A DNA stretch of 64,000 nucleotides from Dolomedes plantarius (lineage: Eukaryota > Arthropoda > Arachnida > Araneae > Dolomedidae). Within the stretch, counting starts at the first letter, position 1; every line of letters begins with the position of its first letter. Below, piece by piece: positions 11,030 through 22,713 of this stretch. Where the stretch lies: the NCBI GenBank assembly GCA_907164885.2, contig OU015493.1:119213693-119277692 (forward strand), written 5' to 3'. The position numbers and the translations under genes were made by a program. The notes under the pieces are model-generated. The model saw nothing but the letters and a program-made list of their open reading frames with translations, was not told the DNA's origin and did not search any database.

Positions 11030-11361
11030 TGTGCAGCGGATCACTACGCCAGCCGAGCGATAAAGAACTGTTTCCTCCGCCAATTGGCGAAATAAACGTA
11101 CGGTAACCCGAAGCTATGCGGATGGACATTTTTCCCATATAGCACACCACTCTGCGCTCTGACCCTCGTCTGTGTGTCTGCCTGGCTATGTCCGGCCTCC
11201 AGCTTCTGCTGTATCTCTTTTTAACCAATTTTATTACCTATTTCTTATATTAAATGTGTTTCGTTATTATATGGCTGGCATTCATTAATCTAGTGTTATT
11301 TCATTTATTAATTGCTAATTCCTAATAATCTAAATTTTATGGCACGTGTAATCGCGCGCCA
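11030..11361 (+). repeat. 5' LTR of the Gypsy element
   Basis: 332 bp, starting TGTGCAGCGG and ending CGCGCGCCA, identical by eye to 15996-16327. Minus-strand frames here (for example from 11228) are antisense and recur in both LTRs. Confidence 0.95.
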
Positions 11362-11363
11362 AA

Positions 11364-11380
11364 CTGGTGACCCGGATCTT
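11364..11380 (+). other. Candidate primer-binding site
   Basis: Begins two bases after the left LTR with CTGGTGACCCGGATC, which contains the TGG expected to pair with a tRNA 3' CCA end. The priming tRNA is not identified. Confidence 0.6.
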
Positions 11381-11802
11381 TTTTAATCTTCCAAAATATG
11401 CAAAGACCAGCCTTAATAAGTTTAAAATACTAAAATTCAAGTAATACTAATTTTTTAATATTCATTATTTCGGGATAATTCCCCACCGCGTTCAAACCAC
11501 GTGTTGGATTCCAATCAACGACTTGCTCCACGTAATGTATTACCTTCGACGCATTGTTCATCGGGAAGGAGGTATGTGTTCAATTTTCCTTTACATTTCT
11601 CTGTGATTGGTCATTTATTCATATAATCCCCATCATTGTGGTAAAATATTTACAAATTCTTGCTCCCCAATGTTTTTTATGTATGGTACTATTTTCATGG
11701 TTATCGTAACTATTTTGTGCTATTTTTAATATCTGTATATATTTTCTACTGCCTGTTGTGTATTTTACCTAAAAAGTATTTCCCTTATTTGATAATTTAA
11801 TC

Positions 11803-12856
11803 ATGCCTGGATCGGATGATCAAGCTGCGAATACAGGATCACATGTATCCCACCTTGCCGTAAAAATTCCGCCACTGTGGAAAACCAACATTAAGTTATG
11901 GTTTATCCAAGTCGAGAGCAACTTTGCATTAGCAAAAATCACAAACGACATCACGAAATTCAATCATCTTGTCGCTTCCATCGACCCCGAAACTTTATCC
12001 ATGGTTTCTGATATTTTGTCAGGGCCTTTTTATCCCATGGGCAAATCGGGACTTTGCCCAGGGCCCCCTGATGCTAGGGGGCCCCAAAACCCCCTTGGTG
12101 TATGCACCTAGTACATCTAATAGTATGTATTTTTATAAATGTCCATAAGGGGGGGCCCCCCAAATAGCATCTGCCCAGGGGCCCCCAGCGTTCATAATCG
12201 GGCCCTGTATTTTGTTCACACCTCCCGCGACGGAAAAATACGAAACTTTAAAAACTAGATTGATAGCCGAATTTTCAGCTTCGGAAAACGAGCAAATTCG
12301 TAGGTTAATATCAGAGCTACATTTGGGCGATGATAAACCGTCCCATTTGTTACGAAAAATGCGAGAATTAGGGGGTAACGGCATTAACGACGATTTTCTC
12401 AAGTCATTATGGCTGCAGAGACTTCCATCTGAAATGCAAGCTATTTTATCCATTAGCTCAGAATCACTAGACAATTTAGCCAAAATGGCGGACAAAATCT
12501 CCGAGGTCCGCGTTTCTACAATGGACAGCACCGTTTCCGCCGTCGGGCAAACCACCGCAGCTGTCTTCGAAACAAAGAATGTCGAAAGTACCCCGCGCGT
12601 TTCCTCCCCCGACGAATTTAGCGCTCTTCGAAGGGAGATAGTCGCTTTGAGTAAACAAATAGAACGGCTCTCCCGCGATCGGAGCAGAGGCCGTTTTCAG
12701 GGGAACACAAACAAACAGCGCAATTTTTCGCGCGGGCGCTCCGGTGACCGCAAGGGAGATTATTGCTACTACCATTCCCGGTTTGGAAAAAAAGCACTAA
12801 AGTGCCAATCACCCTGCTCTTATAATGCTAATAATGATCAGGAAAACTCTCAGTAG
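11803..12856 (+). pseudogene. gag: gag gene of the Gypsy element, interrupted by a hAT MITE
   Basis: Gag would form the particle that packages element RNA. It starts at ATG 11803 (MPGSDDQAANTG) and reads to about 12019, then resumes from 12216 to the stop at 12856. The intervening 196 bp are a MITE (188 bp) plus an 8-bp target duplication. The MITE shifts the frame by one, exactly accounting for the change between the two reading frames. Without it Gag would be about 285 residues. The C-terminus has a Cys/His cluster C-x2-H-x9-C-x3-C (CYYHSRF...KCQSPC) instead of a canonical CCHC knuckle, as seen in some arthropod Gypsy Gags. Pol continues in the -1 frame. Confidence 0.88.
12020..12207. mobile_element. 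hAT-type MITE inserted in gag
   Basis: 188 bp with ends CAGGGCC and GGCCCTG, flanked by a perfect 8-bp duplication TATTTTGT (12012-12019 and 12208-12215), diagnostic of hAT transposition. GC-rich, with runs of G and C in inverted arrangement, and no coding potential. Confidence 0.92.
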
Positions 12857-12903
12857 CGGCTGTCGATCGAAATTCATCAGCGACAGTCGCACAATCATAT
12901 CGT

Positions 12904-15900
12904 TTGCATGTACATGATACGAAAAATCATTTTAATTTTTTGATTGATTCAGGCTCAGATGTCTCTTGTATACCTGTCCCCAGTAACCTAAAAAACCCAA
13001 AGCCTGATTCTCTGAAATTATTTGCAGCTAACAATTCAAAAATATACACTTTCGGATCAAAATTAATGAATGTGGACTTAGGTCTTAGACGAAATTTCAC
13101 ATGGAAATTTCTAATAGCTAAAGTTCCTGTCCCTATAATAGGAGCCGATTTCCTACAGCATTTCGACCTTTTAATAGACCTTAAACGGCGTAAACTGATA
13201 GACAATGTCACTAAACTTAGCCAACCTGGGAAAATTTCAAAATCTTCAAATTATTTTTCCGTAAAACTTATTTCTGGCGATTCAGTATACCACAGAATCT
13301 TAGCGGAATTCCCAGAGTTAACAAAAGTAGCCTCCGGCGTAAAGCCTGTTAAACATAACACGGTACACTACATTGAAACAACTGGCCCTCCAATTCACAG
13401 TAAACATAGACGGCTAAATCCGGAATTATACGAGGCGGTGAAAAAGGAATTTCAGTTTATGATGGACCAGGGCATTTGCCGGCCATCTAAATCCCCATGG
13501 TCATCACCTCTCCATGTTGTTTCAAAAAGTTCAGGTAGCATTCGCCCTGTCGGGGACTATAGGAAATTAAATGCTCGCACTGTACCGGACCGTTATCCCA
13601 TACCACACATACAAGACTTTTCTAATGCACTCCATGGTAAAAACATTTTTTCAAAACTTGACATTGTTAGGGCCTACTTCCATATACCAGTGCATACGGA
13701 GCATATACAGAAAACTGCAGTTTGCACCCCGTTTGGGTTATTTGAGTTCCCATATTTAAATTTTGGGCTGTGCGGAGCAGCACAAACATTCCAGCGATTT
13801 ATGAACGAAATCCTTGGCGAGCTCAAATGTTGCTATGTTTATTTGGACGATATTTTAATATTTAGTACCACTGAAGAAGAGCATAAGGATCATTTACGAA
13901 TTGTACTTGAGAGATTAAATGCATATGGACTAACCATAAATGTTTCAAAGTGTATATTTGGCGCATCAGAGATTCCCTTTTTAGGACATTTAATCACTAG
14001 TAATGGCACCACGCCTTTACCTGATAAAGTTAAACCGATCATCAATTATCCACAACCAAAAACTGTTAAAGAACTTCAGCGATTTTTGGGATTTTTGAAT
14101 TTTTTTCGTAGATTTTTACCGAATATAGCAAAACATCAAGTACATTTAACTTCTTATTTAAAGGGGGCAAAGAAAAATGATAAAACAAAACTGGAGTGGT
14201 CAGATAAAGCTGACGAAGAGTTCCAAATTTGCAAACAAATAATATCAAACTCGGTTCTACTGGCACACCCGAAACCAGAGGCTGAACTGATTTTACAAGT
14301 CGATGCATCTGACTTTGCAATTGGAGGGACCTTGTCGCAGGTAGTGGACAGGGCATTACAACCCCTTGCATTTTTCTCCCGTAAACTTTCCCCAACAGAA
14401 CAGAACTATAGCGCTTATGACAGAGAGCTATTAGCAGCATATGCTGCCATCAAACATTTTAGGCATATGCTCGAGGCGAGAAATTTTTCCTTATATACGG
14501 ATCACAAACCACTAACTTACGCTTTCCTGCAACGCTCAGACAAATCCTCTCCAAGACAGTCTAGGCAATTGGATTTCATATCCCAGTTTACAACTGATAT
14601 TCATCACATAAAAGGTTCAGAAAATATCGCGGCAGATGCGCTTTCACGGATAGACGCTATATCCATGCCAAACCCCATAGATTACAGGGAAATTGCTCAA
14701 GCGCAACAAACCGATCCAGAGCTAAAAAATTTAATCAATAACTCTGAAATTCTACAATTCAAAACAATAACTTTACCAGAAGTGGAAACACCTATTTATT
14801 GTGACCTATCAACGGGTACTGCACGTCCTTTCGTTCCTGAACCATTTCGGCAGAAAATTTTTGCATCCTTACATAATTTATCTCATCCTGGTATTCGCAG
14901 TACGTCAAAATTAATTCGATCCAGATTCGTTTGGCCTTCCATTCGAAAAGATTGTACCAAATGGGCTAGGCATTGCATTCCATGCCAAAAGTCAAAGATA
15001 ACCCGCCATACCAAAACCCCAGTAGGGAAATTTTCAGACCAATCACAGAGGTTCGAACACATACATCTCGACCTTGTCGGTCCTCTCCCTCCTTCCCAAG
15101 GAAATTATTATTGTTTAACTATGATAGATAGGTGCACACGGTGGCCAGAGGCTGTCCCAATCCCAGACATCACTGCACAGACAGTAGCGCAGAAGTTTTT
15201 TACTCACTGGATTGCTAGATTTGGCTGTCCTGTCCGCATCACCACTGACCAGGGCAGGCAGTTTGAAAGTGATTTATTTCGTGCCCTTTCTCAGCTACTA
15301 GGAATAAAAAAAACCAGAGCTTCCCCGTACCACCCCCAGGCAAATGGCCTGATCGAGGAATTCCACCGCCCATTGAAGGCAGCCCTGAAAGCCTACAACA
15401 CAGATCAGTGGACTACAGCACTGCCCACCTTGCTGCTCGGTTTCCGCTCCGTCTTCAAAGAGGATCTCGGTGCGACGACAGCCGAACTGGTATACGGCAA
15501 GTCTCTGCGACTCCCCGGAGAGTTTTTTGACCCAACACCGGTTGATGCCTCACCCAAACAACTGGTGGAGGACTTAAAAAGACATTTCGCAACAGTGAGT
15601 CCAGTTCCAACATCCTGCCATGGACAGAGAGCGATTTTTGTGCACCCTCACCTCAACGTGTGTTCACATGTATTTGTTCGCCATGACGGTGTACGAAAAC
15701 CCCTCCAAGCCCCGTATGATGGACCTTATAAAGTACTCCTAAGACGAGATAAAACCTTTGATCTGGAGATTAAGGGAGCCACACGAACAATCTCCATCGA
15801 TCGCCTCAAACCGGCCTTTATAGCTATAGACAATTCATCTACTTCTCCTCAGCGTACTAATACATCACTGAATATGCAAACAACCCGTACTTCTCAGTGT

Positions 15901-15981
15901 GCTGATACACCACCGAACATACAAAAAACCCGCTCTGGGCGACTTGTTCGGCCCCCTCATCGTTATGTCCATTTTCAATGA
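12904..15981 (+). CDS. pol: Pol polyprotein of the Ty3/Gypsy element (complete frame)
   Basis: A polyprotein for retrotransposition. From the N-terminus: aspartic protease with DSG at residues 15-17; reverse transcriptase with [10 protein letters not shown] (about 214-223) and the active-site YLDD (about 313-316); RNase H with VDASD (about 466-470) and TDHKP (about 532); integrase with an H657/H661/C691/C694 zinc site and catalytic D723, D782 and E818 (35 residues between the last two). The C-terminal part has PYDGPYKVL and a basic tail. The frame is open for 1025 codons and also open upstream of 12904, where the first codon is TTG. It overlaps the end of gag in the -1 frame, so it is probably expressed by frameshifting, not from its own start. 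No stop or missing catalytic residue was seen; it may be functional if supplied with Gag. Confidence 0.95.
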   Translation: MHVHDTKNHFNFLIDSGSDVSCIPVPSNLKNPKPDSLKLFAANNSKIYTFGSKLMNVDLGLRRNFTWKFLIAKVPVPIIGADFLQHFDLLIDLKRRKLIDNVTKLSQPGKISKSSNYFSVKLISGDSVYHRILAEFPELTKVASGVKPVKHNTVHYIETTGPPIHSKHRRLNPELYEAVKKEFQFMMDQGICRPSKSPWSSPLHVVSKSSGSIRPVGDYRKLNARTVPDRYPIPHIQDFSNALHGKNIFSKLDIVRAYFHIPVHTEHIQKTAVCTPFGLFEFPYLNFGLCGAAQTFQRFMNEILGELKCCYVYLDDILIFSTTEEEHKDHLRIVLERLNAYGLTINVSKCIFGASEIPFLGHLITSNGTTPLPDKVKPIINYPQPKTVKELQRFLGFLNFFRRFLPNIAKHQVHLTSYLKGAKKNDKTKLEWSDKADEEFQICKQIISNSVLLAHPKPEAELILQVDASDFAIGGTLSQVVDRALQPLAFFSRKLSPTEQNYSAYDRELLAAYAAIKHFRHMLEARNFSLYTDHKPLTYAFLQRSDKSSPRQSRQLDFISQFTTDIHHIKGSENIAADALSRIDAISMPNPIDYREIAQAQQTDPELKNLINNSEILQFKTITLPEVETPIYCDLSTGTARPFVPEPFRQKIFASLHNLSHPGIRSTSKLIRSRFVWPSIRKDCTKWARHCIPCQKSKITRHTKTPVGKFSDQSQRFEHIHLDLVGPLPPSQGNYYCLTMIDRCTRWPEAVPIPDITAQTVAQKFFTHWIARFGCPVRITTDQGRQFESDLFRALSQLLGIKKTRASPYHPQANGLIEEFHRPLKAALKAYNTDQWTTALPTLLLGFRSVFKEDLGATTAELVYGKSLRLPGEFFDPTPVDASPKQLVEDLKRHFATVSPVPTSCHGQRAIFVHPHLNVCSHVFVRHDGVRKPLQAPYDGPYKVLLRRDKTFDLEIKGATRTISIDRLKPAFIAIDNSSTSPQRTNTSLNMQTTRTSQCADTPPNIQKTRSGRLVRPPHRYVHFQ

Positions 15982-15983
15982 CA

Positions 15984-15995
15984 CTGCGGAGGGAG
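15984..15995 (+). other. Polypurine tract
   Basis: CTGCGGAGGGAG directly precedes the 3' LTR and follows the pol stop by two bases. It is the expected primer site for plus-strand synthesis. Confidence 0.75.
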
Positions 15996-16327
15996 TGTGC
16001 AGCGGATCACTACGCCAGCCGAGCGATAAAGAACTGTTTCCTCCGCCAATTGGCGAAATAAACGTACGGTAACCCGAAGCTATGCGGATGGACATTTTTC
16101 CCATATAGCACACCACTCTGCGCTCTGACCCTCGTCTGTGTGTCTGCCTGGCTATGTCCGGCCTCCAGCTTCTGCTGTATCTCTTTTTAACCAATTTTAT
16201 TACCTATTTCTTATATTAAATGTGTTTCGTTATTATATGGCTGGCATTCATTAATCTAGTGTTATTTCATTTATTAATTGCTAATTCCTAATAATCTAAA
16301 TTTTATGGCACGTGTAATCGCGCGCCA
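15996..16327 (+). repeat. 3' LTR of the Gypsy element
   Basis: 332 bp, no difference from the 5' LTR (11030-11361) seen by eye. Identical LTRs imply a recent insertion. Confidence 0.95.
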
Positions 16328-16969
16328 ATGTAAAGAAAGAATGAAAGAAATACTATTGATATAAACATTAACATTAATAATTAAACAGTGAACTACTGGT
16401 CATCATAGGCCAAATCCAACAAACGAGAAATATCTATCATAAGTGTAATTTGCTAACAAGTATAATGGCTAAATAGGAAATAAATTTAATAAAACTAATT
16501 TAAATAATAAAATTTAAATAAAATAAGATTTGTACAAATTGAGTATAAATTTGTTTTAAATTTCAGGATTAATAGGTATAGAATTTCAAATTTTTAATTC
16601 CTAATGGTTAAATGCTAAATTTAAAATAATATTGTTTTAAGTGTGACTACCGTTTTGGATGTTAAAAATGATGAAAGGGAAAACTTTTATTTTCGTGCAG
16701 CTTACAAACTAAACAAATACGAAATATCTTTTTATGTAGTGTTAAACACTGTTCCGAATTAGAAGCTAAAGTAATAAGACTCTATTTTTTCACGTTTGTA
16801 GTGTTAAGTCTAACACTAAACGAATTTTTAATATCATCAGCTGATACTCCGTACAATTCTCGTCTGTACACAGGCGAGAAATTGTTTTCAGTTTCACCGG
16901 TTCATTCTACCCGAAGTCGAGCTATGCGCGAGGAGATAATGCGCACTGGTGAAATGTGAAACGGTGAGG
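16328..16969. other. Gene-free AT-rich stretch
   Basis: No frames or repeat ends recognised between the Gypsy element and the hAT stack. Confidence 0.55.
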
Positions 16970-17342
16970 CTCTAGACCAGGGGTTTCCAACTGGCAGCCC
17001 GCGGGCCGCATGCGGCCCGCTGTGCCTTTTTTTGCGGCCCGCGAAGACTTCTAGAAAAATAATTTGCAACATCAATTTAGATATTCTTAGTTATCGAAAA
17101 ATGTTTTTGTAAAAATCTTTGTTTTCAAATGCTGTTCATTTACAAAAAAGATTGATTTTCCCTCAAATTCCATGAAAATTAGGGTGTCCACTCATGTTCT
17201 ATTTCATACCCCACCCCCCCACTTCTTATTTGACTTTTTTTGTGTGTGTGTCTGTGTAATTTAACGAAAGTTGGCCAGTTATAATCAAGGTCGTTGTTGG
17301 AGGTTCATCCTCGAAATTTTAAAAATTTCATAGTACATATTA

Positions 17343-20047
17343 CAGTCGAACCCCGTTATAACGAACTTCAAGGGACCAAAGGTTTGGTTCGCTATATCCG
17401 GTGGTTCGCTATATCCGAACCGTTAAGAAAAATGTTCACAAAATGTATAACTCATTAGTTGCTATGTGTATTCAATAATGATGTATTAAAAAACGATAAA
17501 ATCTATTAAAAATGACCATTAATGAATTAAATTGACTAAAATCGATAGCATTAAACTGATACAATACTAATTAAACTAATTAAAAATGAAAGACAAATGG
17601 ATATAAATTCATTTTACCTTTAATTCTCGCTCACTGTTTTGTTACAGAAATAATCGGTAATCTTCTGCTGACGTGATACCGATTTCAAAAACATTATATG
17701 AATTTCTTTGTCCAGTACGTCACATGACTGCAACGCTCTTTCTTCCACTGTTGTGTGGAAAAAAACTTATTAATTACACGCATTGCTGCTGTAGCATCTA
17801 AGATGGTGGGAATTTCATCATTTATGTGCTCCTCTTCATTAGCATCAGATGCAGAATCTTCGATTTCAGAATGATTCATTTTAATTTCTTCCACAATATC
17901 TTCATCAGTCGGATTTTCACATGTAATGATTTCATCATCAAATGTTTCGAACAATTGCATGTCACAATACGAGAATGAGGATATATTGTGTTTTTCTATC
18001 AACATCGCGATAGGTAAATCTTCATCATCTTCTTCTTCAACATTCTTTGCTAGGCCAGCATGTCGAAAACATTTTCTAATTGTAGAATCTGTAACAAGCC
18101 GCCAAGATTTTTCGAGCATTATAAGTGCATCAAGAAGAGAAACGTCACATTTTACATTTTTATCATATCCTTCTAAAATTCGTAAAATGAGCTGCTTCCT
18201 GTAATGACATTTAAGGCTTCTGATGACACCCTGGTCGATAGGCTGTACTACAGAAGTTGCATTCGGGGGAAAGAGTACAATTCTAATCGATTGTAACTGT
18301 TTATCGTTTTTGTGTGCACTACAATTGTCAAGCAGAAGTAGAATTTTCCGTTTTTTAGCTGAAAGTTCACGATCCCACTTTCGAAGTTCTTTTTCAAACA
18401 GTTCCTTATTCATCCAGGCCTTACGGTTGGCTTCATAGGAAACAGGAAGCCGTTTGATATTTTTGAAGCATCTGGGGTGTTTAGATTTTCCAATTACTAG
18501 AAGCTTACGACGTTCAGTTCCACTCATATTGGCACACACAAGAAATGTGATTCTGTCTTTCGACAATTTTCCGCCATTACATTTCTCTCCATTAAATTTT
18601 AATGTCTGGTTTGGTGTCATCTTGTAAACCAGTGCAGCTTCATCAGCATTAAATATGTCATTCTCGTCATATTCACTAGAGATGTCATTCCAAATATTTT
18701 CTTTCCACGTATCGATGTTAGATGTTGAAACATCTCCCGATTCTCCGACAATTTTTCCGGAAGATATGTTGTTCCGCTTCTTGAATCTGTCTAACCATCC
18801 ATTAGAACACGAAAATGGAATTCCAAATTTACTGGCAAATTCATCAGCTTTTGACTGAAGCATTTGCCCAGAAATTGGTACATTTTGGCTTCTTTGAATG
18901 CTGAACCATTTTAATAAAGCTTCTTCCACTTCTTGATGGTTAGCTTTTCTTAATTTTTTTTGGGAGTTCAAATTTTTCTCGAAAGCAGAAAGTATGCTTT
19001 CTATGTTTTTCCATATTGTTCCAACTGTAGATTTCGATAAATCATTTTTTTTTTGCAAATGTCAACTTGGCTACCTCCATTTTGTATTTCTCTTGTGATA
19101 TTTACTTTTTCTTCGATGCAGAATGCTTTACGCTTGCTCGACATGATGTACCTAATGATTTCTTAAAAGCTAATTTTTAACTTGTAATGAACACTCAAAT
19201 AGGTGAATTAGATGAAATGACTTCCCTTCCACCTGCTGGTAGAAATGAATCTTCCGGCTCGACCCTGAGCTGACCTTTCCCCTTGTTCTCGGGTGCGCAT
19301 ATGCTATACTGTTCATGCTTTTATTTGTTCTCCTCGAGCGTTTGGTGAACCTTTCGCCTCCCCTCCCTCCTCTTACTGTGGTTTCGCTTACCGAATTACT
19401 GGCGGGATTACAACTGCAGAGTGGCTATCGTAATGGTGCATATACATTGGTGCAGCGTTCTCTGCCTGTGCCTTGGGGAATCCAGTGATTTATGTCACTC
19501 TGTACTCTGTACTATGCGTGGATCGCCTCCTCTAGCGGTCCATCAAAGAAAGGGTGAGGGGTCAGCGGGTCAAATGGTGTCGAGCGGGGTCGGGGGAGAC
19601 ACCACATCAAAGAAACCTTGCGGGCGGGAATGGGAGTGGTTCTAAATACCGTGTCTAATATTACCGTGACTAATGTGATGACAGGAGTCGGGCAGAGAAC
19701 TCTGCACCAATCTATATGCGCTATAAAAGGGAAAGAATGTAGATGTTTCTACCCTTGAATAAACAGACTTATCGCTGATTTACTCCGTGTTTCACTAGCT
19801 GACATACATTTCCATATGAAATCAGAGTCGAAGTCATGTTTTCACAACTGCGGAAAAATAAAAAAATAAAAAAAATCAGTCAACTGAAAAAAAAGGTTCG
19901 TTATAGCCGATTCTTAACATTTCGGAGGTTCGCTATAAAAGGGTAAATTAGCATTAAATAGAATAGGAAAACGGCGGGACCAAAAATTTCGTTCGTTATA
20001 TCCGGGAGTTCGTTATATCCCAGGTTCGCTATAACGGGGTTCGACTG
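17343..20047 (-). mobile_element. Tigger/pogo DNA transposon
   Basis: TIRs begin CAGTCGAACCCCGTTATA at both ends (24 bp, one mismatch) and are flanked by TA, as for pogo-group Tc1/mariner elements. 2705 bp, inserted in hAT element A. It encodes one transposase on the minus strand. A short derivative with the same ends lies at 33901-34234. The interval 19145-20000 is GC-richer and longer than the gene needs. Confidence 0.93.
17694..19144 (-). pseudogene. Tigger transposase (CENP-B-like), single homopolymer frameshift
   Basis: The main frame, 17694-19058, has a CENP-B/Tigger layout: DNA-binding HTH region (SNGWLDRFKKR near residues 85-95), then the DDE domain with D139 (NADEAAL), D244 (LLLDNCSAH) and D275 (QPIDQGVIRS). 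The last two have 30 residues between them, normal for Tigger. The tail is acidic. The true start is probably ATG at 19144 in another frame (MSSKRKAFCIEEKVNI, the psq-type HTH), and the two frames are separated only by an A-run on the minus strand (10 T on the plus strand, 19045-19054). An indel in that run is the only lesion seen. It could be a real mutation or a sequencing/assembly error in a homopolymer. Confidence 0.88.
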
Positions 20048-20188
20048 TATACACAAATCCTCCAAATTCCCCTCCATCAAGAAAAAAAGTCCTGGGTATG
20101 TTCGTAGTTAAATTGCGGCCCGCCACTAGACAGGTGTTTTCGATTGCGGCCCTTGGACACTTGTAAGTTGGAAACCCCTGCTCTAGAC

Positions 20189-22486
20189 CATAGGTTCCCA
20201 AAGTGGTCCAGGTGGACCCCCAGGGGTCCATAGGAGACCACACGGGGGTCCACGTAGACGTGAAAAGAAAACAGTGGTTCACAAGTTGTAAGTGGGGATC
20301 TACAAAAAATTTTCTGGTTTTCATAATAAAGAACAACAATTTTGGCTTGGATTTACCTATCAACGTAGGCAGGTAGCATCATTCACTAGGTAGGTGCTCA
20401 AAAATATTCGAGACTTGGTTCAAACACAGAATTGAATAGAACAATAGATAATAGTACAAGTGTACACCACATGTCGAGACTTGCAAAGTGCCGCCCGTGC
20501 GCCCGCTCGTCCGGGATGCTTGTTTAGACCTGCAAAAAGGGATGAAATGCGACTTGCGCTGTGCTTGCAATCTACATTAATATAAATACGAATGCCAAGA
20601 ACAAAACGTTACTCATTTGTTTCTCATTTGTTGAAGGAAAAATATGAAAAGAGACCTACCGTAAATAGTATGTTTGCTTCAACGTCTCAAAGTAACGATG
20701 ATGGCTTGCGGGCATCTTACAATATTTCGTTGCTTATAGCGAAATCTGGAAAACCGCACACCATCGGAGAAGAGTTAATTTTACCCTCTATTGAAGAGGT
20801 TTTAAAAACTGTACTGCACAAACCTCCATTTGACGTACTCAAAAGAATTCCTTTAAGTAATAACACTGTACAAAGACGTATTGATGAAATGAGCTCTGAT
20901 ATAGAAAGCTTCTTGTGTAATTATCTGCAAACCACTCATTTTTCTATTCAATTGGACGAGTCTACTTTGCCTGGTAATGAAGCATTATTATTGGCATATG
21001 TTCAATTTGTTATGGACGAAGAAATCCATGAAGAGCTGCTATTCGCAAAAACTTTGAAGTTGGACACTAAAGGCGAATCGATATTTAATGTCCTGAGTGA
21101 TTTTTTTACAGAAAAATCTATTCCATTTACAAACATTATTTCGGTGGCAGCAGATGGAGCTCCTGCCATGTTCAGGCGATATCGTGGGTTTATAAGCCAT
21201 CTTAAAAGAATAATACCAGACTAATTGCAATTCACTGTGTCATCCACCGACAACACCTTGTAGCGAAAAATTTGAGTGATAGATTGCATCAATCGCTTCA
21301 ATTTGTGATTAACGCAGTTAATAAAATAAGAAGCAATGCTTTGAATACCCGTTTATTTGCACTATTGTGCGATGAAAATGATGAAGATTTCCAACGACTG
21401 CTCTTACATACTGAAGTACGCTGGTTGTCGAAAGGTGCATGCTTATCGAGATTTTACTCACTTTTCGAATCAGTGATAGAGTTTCTGGAAACTAAAGCAC
21501 CAGTTTTAAAAGAAAATCTGATCAAATATAAAGAGGACATTGCGTACTTAACAGATTTGTTCATAAAATTCAATGACGTTAACTTGCAGTTACAAGGGGA
21601 CAGCCTTAATTTAATAAAAACAAAGGGTGTAATTTCGGCTTTTCTTGGTAAATTGAAATTAATGAAGCAAAATATTAGTCGGCGCGAATTCTCCCAGTTT
21701 CCGCACTTGTCACAGATAGAATGTTTTGATGAGGATATTCAGACATACGCTCAACATTTAAATACCCTGCATGATGACTTCAAAAATAGATTTGAAGATA
21801 TTCTGACGATGGAAATACCACCATGGATCATAACCCCATTTGATGAAACGGAAGAGGCGAATGTGGTATTACAAGAGGAGCTACTTGAGCTCAACACCAA
21901 CGAGGAACTGAAGGTGAAATTTAAAAAAGGCTATCAAACATTTTGGCTGCAGGCAGAAACCCCGAAAAATATCCTGGGCTGTGGGAAATTGCGAGAAAAT
22001 TTTTGATAGCGTTTCCCTCGTCATATCTTGTCGAAAGAAGTTTTAGTGCCGTTACCAACCTGTTACCAAAAAAAAAAAAAAAGGAGCAGATTGAACATCA
22101 CAGAACGGGGAGATTTGAGATTACTTCTTACAAAACTGAAGCCAAATATTGATAATTTGCTGTCAATTCATCCAGTACATCCGTCTCATTAAAAGTATGA
22201 CTATTTTTTATTGTTGATTTACATTTCAGAGTTCATTGTTGATTTTTTGTCAATTGTTGATTGTTTGTAATAATAAATGTTTATAATTTTGTATAACCAC
22301 AAGTATTATTTTAATAAATAGGACACAAGAAAATGCGCTACTATTTTTTCTTCTTAACACCCCCAATTTAGGGTGATAATTTTTAGGAGTTTTGGGAATA
22401 CAGTAGAAATGTAGCAGCAGGGGGTCTACCGAAAATAGTAAAACTTTGAAAGTGGTCCACGAGAAAAAAAAGTTTGGGAACCTCTG
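20189..22486 (+). mobile_element. hAT element B (ZBED/Buster-like) at the same target as element A
   Basis: The ends CATAGGTTCCCAAA and TTTGGGAACCTCTG are inverted repeats (13 of 14 match) flanked by CTCTAGAC at 20181-20188 and 22487-22494. The 20181 copy is shared with element A. 2298 bp with one degraded transposase gene in the plus direction. Confidence 0.92.
20592..22192 (+). pseudogene. hAT transposase (ZBED5-like) with three frameshifts
   Basis: Segments in order: 20592-21224 (IAKSGKPHTIGEELILP, then the catalytic-region motif ADGAPAMFRRYRGFI), 21272-22006 (a frame that is open from about 21222 and carries IHCVIHRQHLVAKN, then RWLSKG), and the C-terminal hAT dimerisation region around 21990-22192 (LIAFPSSYLVERSFSAV, then GDLRLLLTKLKP and HPSH at the end). 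Frames change at about 21222, about 21985, and in the A-run at about 22070-22085. The BED zinc finger that normally precedes the KRPTVNSMF-type linker is not present upstream of 20592. The protein is therefore N-terminally truncated compared with ZBED5-like transposases and inactive. Confidence 0.87.
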
Positions 22487-22494
22487 CTCTAGAC

Positions 22495-22713
22495 GCTTGT
22501 TCCCTATGATTGGACTATGAAGCTATAAGAAGGAGCATCAACTTCAGTCGGGGATTCTTGGATAAATGGACCAATTATGGTCCCCGCCAGTAGGTGACGC
22601 GCACGCCGATTATTCCACGGCTTTGACGCGGAAACCATTATACTTGAATATGGATTTTTCATTGCGTTGCATGAATGCGTATTTTTTAAAATCGTTTAAC
22701 AAATTTATATATA
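22495..22713. other. Spacer between hAT B and a mariner relic
   Basis: Unique-looking sequence with no gene. It should be the host flank that followed the CTCTAGAC target. Confidence 0.5.

Larger units (their letters stand above)
11030..16327 (+). mobile_element. Ty3/Gypsy LTR retrotransposon, nearly intact, gag split by a MITE
   Basis: Two 332-bp LTRs (11030-11361 and 15996-16327) look identical by eye and enclose gag and a complete pol ordered protease-RT-RNase H-integrase, the Ty3/Gypsy order. A primer-binding-like TGGTGACCC follows the left LTR and a purine tract precedes the right LTR. Total length is 5298 bp including a 188-bp hAT MITE plus its duplicated target in gag. There is no env-like frame. 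The flanks (CTTGAA before, ATGTAA after) give no clear target-site duplication. Confidence 0.95.
16978..20180. mobile_element. Non-autonomous hAT element A, carrying a Tigger insertion
   Basis: The ends CAGGGGTTTCCAACT and AGTTGGAAACCCCTG are perfect inverted repeats. Both flanks carry the 8-bp duplication CTCTAGAC (16970-16977, 20181-20188). Without the nested Tigger (17343-20047) it is about 500 bp, with no transposase. The left end has the palindromic GCCCGCGGGC / GCATGCGGCCCGC motif typical of ZBED-type hAT repeats. The right duplication is also the target of the next hAT. Confidence 0.92.

Noticed and set aside
10992..11228. Minus-strand 78-codon frame, also present at 15865-16194
   Set aside because: It lies in the LTR and is duplicated only because the LTR is.
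12904..12906. Independent start codon for pol
   Set aside because: The first codon of the open frame counted here is TTG and the frame is open further upstream; pol is more likely made by -1 frameshifting from gag.
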